This document shows, in pieces, positions 13,279 through 20,639 of a stretch of DNA of 24,734 nt. The notes below the pieces were generated by a model. That model searched no databases. It was not told the origin of the DNA and was given only the letters and a program-made list of their open reading frames with translations. Each line of letters starts with the position of its first letter. Within the stretch, counting starts at the first letter, position 1. The stretch is from RFTU01 sp049423145 (GTDB taxonomy: Bacteria > Pseudomonadota > Gammaproteobacteria > Burkholderiales > Burkholderiaceae_C): positions 1-24,734 of the forward strand of contig JBMSQF010000038.1 of the NCBI GenBank assembly GCA_049423145.1. Direction: 5' to 3'. The translations under genes were made by a program, and so were the position numbers.

Positions 13279-15608
13279 GCCTGCCTCACCAGCGGGTTGG
13301 AAGCCCGCTCGGGCGGAGGATCTTCGGTGTCCACGTTGCGCGCTTGGGCCTGGTACAGGCGCCAGTAGGCACCTTCTCGCGACATCAGTTCATCGTGTGG
13401 ACCCACCTCCACCACCTCACCGCGGTCCATCACCACCAGCCGGTCGGCCTTGCGCAGCGTGGACAGCCGGTGCGCGATGGCGATCGTGGTGCGGCCCTGC
13501 ACCAGGTTATCCAGCGCCTTTTGGATTTCCTTCTCGGTTTCCGTGTCCACTGCCGAGGTGGCTTCATCCAGGATCAGCAAGCGCGGATTGATCAGCAGCG
13601 CCCGTGCAATTGAAATCCGTTGGCGCTCGCCACCCGAGAGGCCCTGCCCGCGCTCCCCCACCAGGGAGTCATACCCTTGAGGCAGACGCAGGATGAAGTC
13701 GTGGGCATGTGCCGCCCGAGCGGCAGCCACGATCTCGGCACGCGTGGCATCGGGCTTGCCATAGGCAATGTTCTCGGCGATCGTGCCGAAGAACAGGAAG
13801 GGCTCCTGCAGCACCAGCCCGATGTGCTGACGGAAGTCGCTGACGGCGTAGCGGCGAATGTCGACGCCGTCCACCAGGATGGCGCCATCGGACACGTCAT
13901 AGAAGCGACAGATCAGGTTGACCAGGGTGCTCTTGCCCGAACCACTGTGACCGACCAGGCCAATCATCTCGCCGGGGCGAATCTCCAGCGTCATGTTCTT
14001 GATCACGCGGCGGCTGCCATAGCGGAAGCCCACCTCGCGCAGGCTGATGGACCCGTCCACCTTCTTCAGCGGCACCGGGTTCACCGGCTCGGGCACATTG
14101 CTCACATGGTCGAGGATGTCGAAGATCCGCTTGGCGCCTGCGGCGGCTTTCTGGGTGACGCTGACGATGCGGCTCATCGAGTCCAGGCGACCGTAGAAGC
14201 GGCCGATGTAGGCGATGAAGGCCGTGAGCACGCCCACGGTGATGTCCCCGCGACTGACCTGCCAGATGCCGAAGGCCCACACCACCAGGAGACCGATTTC
14301 CGTGAGCAGGGTCACGGTCGGCGTGAACAGGCTCCAGGTGCGATTGATGCGATCGTTGACTTCCAGGTTGTGCTGATTGGCCGTGCTGAACCGGTCGGAT
14401 TCACGCTTCTCCTGGGCGAAGGCCTTCACCACGCGTACACCAGGAATGGTGTCGGCCAGCACATTGGTGACCTCGCCCCACACCCGATCGATCTTTTCGA
14501 AACCCGTGCGCAGGCGGTCGCGCACCTGGTGGATCATCCAGGCGATGAAGGGCAGGGGCAGCAGGGTGACCAGCGCCAGCCAGGGATTGATCGAGGCCAG
14601 GATCACCGCCGTCATCACCAGCATCAGCACATCGTTGAGGAAGTCCAGCGCGTGCAGCGACAGGAAGACGCAGATGCGGTCCGACTCGCTGCCGATGCGC
14701 GCGATCAGGTCGCCGGTTCTCTTGCCGCCGAAGTATTCGAGGCTGAGCGTCATCAGATGGCTGAAGGTGCTGGTGCGCAGGTCGGCTCCGATCCGTTCTG
14801 AAACCAGCGCCAGCAGATAGGTGCGCCACCACCCGAGCCCCCAGGCCACCAGCGCCGAGCCGAGCAGGCCACCCAGGTAGAGCGTCACCAACTGCGGGTC
14901 GATCGCCTGTCCGTTTTGGAACGGGATCAGGATGTCGTCCATCAGCGGCATCGTGAGGTAGGGGGGGACCAGATGAGCGGCCGTTGACAGCAGCGTGAGC
15001 ACCATGCCCAAGGCCAGCTGGCCTTGATAGGGTTTGGCAAAACGCCACAGACGCAGCAGCACCCAGGTCGAGGGCGGCTGCAGGAGTTCCCGGTTGCAGA
15101 CCTCGCACTCCTCGCTGTTCTCCGGCAACGGTGCGTTGCAGCTGGGGCAGCGGGCCACCTCCTCGTCGGATTCATGCGCGTGCACCCGGCCCTGCAGGGC
15201 TTCAACCGCCCGTTCAAACTGATGCACCAGTCGAACGGCAGCCACATCCCGATCCAGCGTGAACCGCCATTGCGCCAGACGCTGGTGTTCATCGTGAAGG
15301 GAGAGCAGTCCCACACCGCCACGATCGCTGTGATGCAGGCGCAGACCAACACGAAGGGGCCAGGTCTGCCAAGGCGCCTCGGGGTCTGCGCGCCAAGCCA
15401 GTTCCGTGGGGTGCAACAGGAGTTCGCTGCGTGTGAACCGACCGTCGAGGTCAAGGTCGAGTTCGAGTGCGGCCAGGGCCGGATCACCTGCGGATGCGGC
15501 CGGTGCGCTGTCATCCGGAGCCGGGCCTGGCGCGTTAGACGACGGCGGTGCGCCGCTGCCATCGACACGCGGCGCCGGGTTCATCGTTTCAGGGGTATGA
15601 GCAGACAT
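13275..15608 (-). CDS. Zinc-ribbon ABC transporter (fused permease-ATPase) associated with cyanophycin metabolism
   Basis: The 777-residue protein has a Pro/Ala-rich N-terminus, a DUF1854-like soluble region (about residues 35-140), a zinc ribbon with C154-x2-C157 and C168-x2-C171, a six-helix type-1 exporter membrane domain (about 180-480), and an ATPase domain. The ATPase has Walker A GHSGSGKST (553-561), signature LSGGERQ (657-663) and Walker B LLILDEATS. It should act as a homodimer, moving substrate outward or flipping a lipid-like cargo. The start at 15608 is chosen because the earlier in-frame ATG at 15707 lies deep in the divergent control region; 15584 is also possible. It is divergent from the cyanophycin synthetases. 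Substrate unknown; arginine, aspartate or dipeptides are guesses from context. Confidence 0.9.
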   Translation of the reverse strand: MSAHTPETMNPAPRVDGSGAPPSSNAPGPAPDDSAPAASAGDPALAALELDLDLDGRFTRSELLLHPTELAWRADPEAPWQTWPLRVGLRLHHSDRGGVGLLSLHDEHQRLAQWRFTLDRDVAAVRLVHQFERAVEALQGRVHAHESDEEVARCPSCNAPLPENSEECEVCNRELLQPPSTWVLLRLWRFAKPYQGQLALGMVLTLLSTAAHLVPPYLTMPLMDDILIPFQNGQAIDPQLVTLYLGGLLGSALVAWGLGWWRTYLLALVSERIGADLRTSTFSHLMTLSLEYFGGKRTGDLIARIGSESDRICVFLSLHALDFLNDVLMLVMTAVILASINPWLALVTLLPLPFIAWMIHQVRDRLRTGFEKIDRVWGEVTNVLADTIPGVRVVKAFAQEKRESDRFSTANQHNLEVNDRINRTWSLFTPTVTLLTEIGLLVVWAFGIWQVSRGDITVGVLTAFIAYIGRFYGRLDSMSRIVSVTQKAAAGAKRIFDILDHVSNVPEPVNPVPLKKVDGSISLREVGFRYGSRRVIKNMTLEIRPGEMIGLVGHSGSGKSTLVNLICRFYDVSDGAILVDGVDIRRYAVSDFRQHIGLVLQEPFLFFGTIAENIAYGKPDATRAEIVAAARAAHAHDFILRLPQGYDSLVGERGQGLSGGERQRISIARALLINPRLLILDEATSAVDTETEKEIQKALDNLVQGRTTIAIAHRLSTLRKADRLVVMDRGEVVEVGPHDELMSREGAYWRLYQAQARNVDTEDPPPERASNPLVRQA

Positions 15609-15753
15609 GGGAGCAGAGAACCGCCGCCGCACCGCCGCCAGCGGAGGGGTAGCGGTACGGGCGCAGGAGCCGGGATTGTCCGCTATCGCGGGGATGGTGC
15701 TGGCCACCCGAGCTCAACGTACGACCATCGCTTCGGGTGGACAATCCAGCGCC
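15609..15753. promoter_or_regulatory. Divergent control region between ABC transporter and cyanophycin synthetases
   Basis: This 145-base gap must hold promoters for both directions. It contains a perfect nine-base inverted repeat, GGATTGTCC at 15673-15681 and GGACAATCC at 15739-15747, with 57 bases between the arms. Each arm carries GACAAT in the direction of its own gene, a weak -10 match, but no matching -35 was found. A single regulator binding both arms could loop the region and control both operons together. Confidence 0.45.
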
Positions 15754-18027
15754 ATGAACCAGGAACGCCCCGAAGTCCAGCCCGTCGGCACCGGGCCGAC
15801 ACGCGAACAGCACAGCGGGGCTGCGTCTGTCGGCGCCGCGCCGCTGGACCTGCGCATTTTGCGAGTCAATTTTCTGCGCGGCCCCAATATGTGGACCTAC
15901 CGCTCGGTGTTGGAGGTCTGGCTCGACCTGGGTGAGCTCGAACAATGGCCGACCGACAAGCTACCGGGCTTCATCGAACGCTTGCTGGCCATCGTTCCCG
16001 GGGTGGGCGACCACCATTGCGGCGTGGGCGAGAAGGGGGGATTCCTCCAGCGCCTGCAGGGCGGCACCTGGATGGGTCATGTGCTGGAACACGTGGTGAT
16101 CGAGGTTCTGGATCAGGCGGGCATGCCCACGGCATTCGGCCAGACCCGTGAAACCTCCACACCGGGGGTCTACCGCATGGTCTTTCGAGCGCGGGATGAA
16201 AAGGTGGCGCGGCAGGCCCTGGCGGTGGGCCACGACATCATCCGTGCTGCGCTCCACAGCCGCCCTTATGAACTCAAGCCGGCACTGGCCGCGCTGCGCG
16301 ACAAGATCGATCAGGTCTACCTGGGTCCCAGCACCGCACACATCGTCGCGTGCGCCACCGACCGCGAGATTCCCCATATCCGGCTGAACCAGGGCAATCT
16401 CGTTCAGCTGGGCTACGGCGCGCGCCAGAAGCGCATCTGGACCGCCGAGACCGACGGCACCAGCGCGATCGCCGAGGGCATCGCCAGCGACAAGGACATG
16501 ACCAAGGAGCTCCTGGCCGCTTGTGGGGTCCCCGTGCCGGAAGGTCGCCTGGTGGACGACCCCGAAGACGCCTGGCGCGTGGCCCAACGCATGGGCTGTG
16601 CCGTCGTCGTCAAGCCCACCGATGCCAACCATGGTCGGGGCGTCACGCTCGACCTCACCGGTGAGGCGGAAGTCAAGGCGGCTTTTGCCGTGGCCGATGC
16701 CGAGGGCAGTGGGGTGATGGTCGAACGCTACATCCCGGGCGAGGAACACCGTTTGCTGATCGTGGCGGGCCAGGTGGCCGCCGCCGCGCGCGGCGAGACT
16801 GCCTGGGTGACCGGAGACGGTGTTCACACCGTCGAGCAGTTGATCGACCTCCAGCTCAACAGCGATCCCCGGCGTGGGGATACCGAAGACCACCCACTCA
16901 ACCTGATCCTCATTCGTCAGGAAGGCGAGGTGCAGATCACGGTGCAGAAGCAGGGCCTGCAGCCGGCGTCCATCCCCGAAGTGGGCCGACGGGTCCTCAT
17001 CAGCCGCAAGGGCAACATGACCAACGACTGCACCGACGAGGTCCACCCTGAAGTGGCCCATGCCTGTGCGCTGGCAGCCCGCATCGTTGGCCTGGACATC
17101 GCCGGCGTCGATCTGGTGTGCGAGGACATCTCGCGTCCGCTTCAAGATCAGGGTGGTGCGATCGTCGAAGTCAATGCCGGACCCGGTCTGCTCATGCACC
17201 TCAAGCCGGCCAGTGGTCAAGCGCGGGAGGTCGGCAAGGCCATCGTTGAGCATCTGTTTCCGCAAGGAGCGTCTGGCCGCATCCCCGTGGTGGGTGTCAC
17301 CGGTACGCAGGACACCTCGGTCATTGCCCGCCTGGTGGCCTGGATGCTGCAGATGTCCGGCCCCGTGGTGGGCGTGGCCTGCCGCGATGGCCTGTTCGTC
17401 GGCACCCGCCGGGTGGAGCGGGGTGACGCCATCGGCTGGCAAGTCGCGCAGCGGCTGTTGGTCAATCGAAATGTGGAAGCGGCCGTCTTCGAGAGCAGTC
17501 CGGTCACCATCCTGGAGGAGGGGCTCGTCTACGACCGGTGCAATGTGGGCATCGTCACCGATTGCGCGCCGTTCAACGGCGCCGTTCGGCACGACATCGC
17601 CACCCCCGAACAGCGCTTCAAGGTGTCCAGGACGCAGGTGGATGTGGTGCGTGCCGATGGCGCGGCGGTGCTCCATGCGGCCGATGAGCAGGTGCTGGCC
17701 ATGGTCGAGCTGAGCGATGGGGAAGTCATTCTCTACGCGGAAGACGGCCAGCTGCCTGCCCTGAAGGCGCATGCGCAGGGTGGTGGTCGCGTGGTCTATC
17801 TGGAAGGCCAGACGGTGATGCTGGCCCGTGGCGACCAGGTGATTCCGGTGCTCAACATCGAGAGTGACATGCGTGTGAGCACACGAGACGTACCGGCAGC
17901 GGCCACGCTCGCCGCCGTGGGTGCCGGGTGGGCGCTGGACCTTTCGCCCGAACTCATCGTCGCCGGCCTCGAAACGTTCGAGTTGCGCCGTCCTGAGCTG
18001 CGCCCCGACCAATCCGTGATCCACTGA
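15754..18027 (+). CDS. cphA: Cyanophycin synthetase paralogue with degenerate Mur-ligase half
   Basis: The 757-residue protein has a cyanophycin synthetase N-domain (about residues 30-190), an ATP-grasp domain (about 210-500) and a decayed Mur-ligase-like domain. The N-domain keeps H87-H88-C89 and H109-x2-E112-H113-x3-E117, the motif linked in this family to a hydrolytic site. The ATP-grasp domain looks intact (VVVKPTDANHGRGV, IVEVNAGPG), except that the usual PGFRMH reads PGLLMH with Leu480 for Arg. The second ATP site reads GVTGTQDTS (514-522) instead of GVTGTNGKTT, losing the lysine. The ExARGG and DHLG motifs are gone, and the C-terminal Mur subdomain is missing. It should be able at most to run the ATP-grasp reaction, like CphA2-type enzymes. 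ATG 15754 is chosen over 15607, which overlaps the divergent gene start. Confidence 0.88.
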   Translation: MNQERPEVQPVGTGPTREQHSGAASVGAAPLDLRILRVNFLRGPNMWTYRSVLEVWLDLGELEQWPTDKLPGFIERLLAIVPGVGDHHCGVGEKGGFLQRLQGGTWMGHVLEHVVIEVLDQAGMPTAFGQTRETSTPGVYRMVFRARDEKVARQALAVGHDIIRAALHSRPYELKPALAALRDKIDQVYLGPSTAHIVACATDREIPHIRLNQGNLVQLGYGARQKRIWTAETDGTSAIAEGIASDKDMTKELLAACGVPVPEGRLVDDPEDAWRVAQRMGCAVVVKPTDANHGRGVTLDLTGEAEVKAAFAVADAEGSGVMVERYIPGEEHRLLIVAGQVAAAARGETAWVTGDGVHTVEQLIDLQLNSDPRRGDTEDHPLNLILIRQEGEVQITVQKQGLQPASIPEVGRRVLISRKGNMTNDCTDEVHPEVAHACALAARIVGLDIAGVDLVCEDISRPLQDQGGAIVEVNAGPGLLMHLKPASGQAREVGKAIVEHLFPQGASGRIPVVGVTGTQDTSVIARLVAWMLQMSGPVVGVACRDGLFVGTRRVERGDAIGWQVAQRLLVNRNVEAAVFESSPVTILEEGLVYDRCNVGIVTDCAPFNGAVRHDIATPEQRFKVSRTQVDVVRADGAAVLHAADEQVLAMVELSDGEVILYAEDGQLPALKAHAQGGGRVVYLEGQTVMLARGDQVIPVLNIESDMRVSTRDVPAAATLAAVGAGWALDLSPELIVAGLETFELRRPELRPDQSVIH

Positions 18028-18035
18028 GCCCATCC

Positions 18036-20630
18036 ATGGAATTGATCCGCACCCGTGCCCTGCGCGGTCCGAACATGTGGAGCCGCCACACCGCGCTGGA
18101 GATCGAGCTGCGCTGTGGGCCCGACGAGCGCGCGGTGGAAGCCTGCGCCGGCTTCGAGGACCGACTGCGCGCCCTGTGCCCAGGTCTGGGTACCCTGCGC
18201 ACACCCACGCGACACGGCCCCATCACGCTGGCCCATGCGCTGGAATCCACCCTCCTGGCGCTCCAGGCAGCCGCTGGTTGCCCGGTCACCTTCGGTCACA
18301 CCGAGGCCACTCCGGAGGACGGCGTGTACCTGGTGGTGGTGGAGTACACGGAAGAGGACGTGGGCCGGCGTGCACTGGAGATGGTGTTGCGCATCCTGAA
18401 GGCGGCTTGGTCGCCCGATGAGGCCGATGCCGAGTCGGGCAGTCTCGATGGCGTGGCTTGCGTCACCGAGCTTCGCGAACTCGATGAGGACCTGCGCCTG
18501 GGGCCCAGCACCGGGGCCATCGTGGCCGCCGCCGTCGCACGGGGCATTCCGTTTCGGCGCCTGACCACGGGAAGCCTGGTGCAGTTCGGCTGGGGCTGGA
18601 AACAGCGCCGCATCCAGGCGGCCGAAGTCGACAACACCAGTGCAGTGGCCGAAGCCATCGCGCAGGACAAGGATCTGACCAAGAACCTGCTGCAGTCCGC
18701 TGCCGTCCCGGTGCCGGTCGGTGCGCCCGCTGCCACGGTTGACGAAGCCTGGGCCATCGCCGAACGCTTGGGTCTGCCGGTGGTGGTCAAGCCGCAGGAC
18801 GGCAGCCAGGGCCGCGGGGTGACGGTGAACATCAGCTCGCGTGAGCAACTCGAGGCGGCCTTCCACACGGCCGCGGCGATCGGCGATGTGCTGGTGGAGA
18901 AGTTTCTGCCGGGCAGTGATTTCCGCTTGCTCGTGGTCGGCGATCGGCTGGTGGCCGCCGCGCGGCGCGATCCCCCCTTCGTCATCGGCGACGGGCGGCA
19001 CTCGGTGCGCGAGTTGGTGGAGATCGTCAATGCCGATCCCCGTCGCGGCACCGGCCACGCCACTTCGCTGACCAAGATCCGCTTCGACGACATCGCCAAG
19101 GCGCGGCTCACGCAGCAAGACCTGACGCCCGAGTCGGTCCCAGAGAAGGGCCGTCGCGTGGTGTTGCGCAACAACGCCAATCTCTCCACGGGCGGCAGTG
19201 CCACCGACGTCACCGACGATGTGCACCCCGAAGTGGCCGCGCGCGCGGTCGACGCGGCGCGTATGGTGGGTCTGCACGTGTGTGGCGTCGATGTCGTGTG
19301 CGAAACGGTCCAGCGCCCCTTGGAAGATCAATCCGGTGGTGTCGTGGAGGTGAATGCTGCGCCTGGCCTGCGCATGCACCTCAACCCTTCTTACGGCAAG
19401 GGGCGCGACATCGGCAACCCCATCGTCTCGGAGCTGTACGGTCCGGGCGACGACGGCCGCGTTCCCTTGGTGGCCGTCACCGGGGTCAATGGCAAGACCA
19501 CGACCACGCGGTTGATTACGCACGTGCTGGCCACCAGTGGCCTGTGCGTGGGCATGACCAACACCGACGGGGTGTATGTGGGTGGGCGCCAGACCGACAG
19601 CGGCGACTGCAGTGGCCCCAAGAGTGCGCGCAATGTGCTTTCGCATCCCCAGGTGCAGGCCGCGGTGTTGGAATGCGCACGCGGCGGCATTCTGCGCGAG
19701 GGCTTGGGATTCGACCGCTGTTCGGTGGCGGTGGTCACCAATGTGGGCAGTGGCGATCATCTGGGACTCAACCACATCCACACGGTCGAGGGCATTGCGC
19801 GGGTCAAGAAAGTCATCGTGCAGAACGTGGCGCCCAGCGGCTATGCGGTGCTCAATGCGGCCGACCCCCTGGTGGCCGCCATGGCCGAGGAATGCCCCGG
19901 GCGGGTGATTTACTTTGCGCGGGACTCCCACCATCCGACGATCGCGTCTCACCGTGCCCGCGGGCGCCGCGTGGTGTTCGTCGACAAGGGGCAGTTGGTG
20001 GCCGTCGAAGGCAAGGTGCAGCACCACCTGCCCCTGTCCTCAGTGCCCATCACCCATGGCGGTCTCATCGGATTCCAGGTGGAAAACACGCTGGCCGCTG
20101 TGGCCGCCTGTTGGGGACTGAACCTGGCGTGGGAGGACATCGTCAGGGGCGTTTCCACCTTCGTGAGCGACGCTGCGCGCGTGCCGGGCCGCTTCAACAT
20201 GATGAACTACCGTGGCGCCACGCTGGTGGCCGATTACGGACACAACCCCGATGCGATCAAGGCCCTGGTTCAGGCCTTCCAAGCCCTGCCCATCGGCCCG
20301 GGCGGAAAACGCACGGTGGTGATCAGTGGTGCGGGCGACCGGCGTGATGAAGACCTGCGGGAGCAGACCCGCATCCTCGGCCAGTCTTTCGACCACGTGA
20401 TTCTCTATGAGGACCAGTGTCAGCGCGGTCGAGCCGACTGGGAAGTCGTGAAGGTGATGCGGCAGGGCCTGGACGGCGCCACCCGCACCAACCATGTCGA
20501 AGAGATCCGCGGCGAGTTCGTCGCCATCGACGCGGCGCTTTCGCTGCTCAACCCTGGTGACCAGTGCCTGATCCTCGTGGACCAGGTCGAGCAGGCGGTG
20601 GCCTACCTCGAAGAAAAGTGCAGAACCTGA
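18036..20630 (+). CDS. cphA: Cyanophycin synthetase with active-looking ATP-grasp and Mur-ligase halves
   Basis: The 864-residue enzyme builds cyanophycin, a poly-aspartate backbone with arginine side chains, in the cytoplasm. The ATP-grasp part includes VVVKPQDGSQGRGV and VEVNAAPGLRMH with Arg446. The Mur-ligase part has the full P-loop TGVNGKTTTT with Lys487, then ECARGGILREGLGF, GDHLG and the C-terminal RFNMMNYRGATLVADYGHNP and GAGDRRDED. The N-domain is atypical: HHC is absent and the H-x2-E-H-x3-E motif reads H67-x2-E70-S71-x3-A75. It follows the first paralogue after eight bases with no clear Shine-Dalgarno sequence, so translation is probably coupled. Its stop is three bases from the convergent malonyl-CoA synthetase stop. 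Confidence 0.95.
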   Translation: MELIRTRALRGPNMWSRHTALEIELRCGPDERAVEACAGFEDRLRALCPGLGTLRTPTRHGPITLAHALESTLLALQAAAGCPVTFGHTEATPEDGVYLVVVEYTEEDVGRRALEMVLRILKAAWSPDEADAESGSLDGVACVTELRELDEDLRLGPSTGAIVAAAVARGIPFRRLTTGSLVQFGWGWKQRRIQAAEVDNTSAVAEAIAQDKDLTKNLLQSAAVPVPVGAPAATVDEAWAIAERLGLPVVVKPQDGSQGRGVTVNISSREQLEAAFHTAAAIGDVLVEKFLPGSDFRLLVVGDRLVAAARRDPPFVIGDGRHSVRELVEIVNADPRRGTGHATSLTKIRFDDIAKARLTQQDLTPESVPEKGRRVVLRNNANLSTGGSATDVTDDVHPEVAARAVDAARMVGLHVCGVDVVCETVQRPLEDQSGGVVEVNAAPGLRMHLNPSYGKGRDIGNPIVSELYGPGDDGRVPLVAVTGVNGKTTTTRLITHVLATSGLCVGMTNTDGVYVGGRQTDSGDCSGPKSARNVLSHPQVQAAVLECARGGILREGLGFDRCSVAVVTNVGSGDHLGLNHIHTVEGIARVKKVIVQNVAPSGYAVLNAADPLVAAMAEECPGRVIYFARDSHHPTIASHRARGRRVVFVDKGQLVAVEGKVQHHLPLSSVPITHGGLIGFQVENTLAAVAACWGLNLAWEDIVRGVSTFVSDAARVPGRFNMMNYRGATLVADYGHNPDAIKALVQAFQALPIGPGGKRTVVISGAGDRRDEDLREQTRILGQSFDHVILYEDQCQRGRADWEVVKVMRQGLDGATRTNHVEEIRGEFVAIDAALSLLNPGDQCLILVDQVEQAVAYLEEKCRT

Positions 20631-20639
20631 GTTTCAGGT
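20625..20639. other. Small palindrome spanning both convergent stop codons
   Basis: ACCTGA and TCAGGT pair around a three-base loop, and both stop codons (plus-strand TGA 20628-20630, minus-strand TGA 20636-20634) lie within it. The stem is short and has no T run, so it is unlikely to be a full terminator. Confidence 0.35.

Noticed and set aside
15609..15707. N-terminal extension of the ABC transporter from an ATG at 15707
   Set aside because: It would take up most of the divergent control region, and the added residues look like translated non-coding DNA.
15607..15753. Upstream extension of the first cyanophycin synthetase from an ATG at 15607
   Set aside because: The extra 49 residues have no family similarity and would overlap the start codon of the divergent ABC transporter. 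The known N-domain begins after 15754.
15961..20027. Long minus-strand open frames (more than 700 codons each) opposite the cyanophycin synthetases
   Set aside because: They show no family motifs, run across the boundary of two real genes, and have the composition of antisense shadows.
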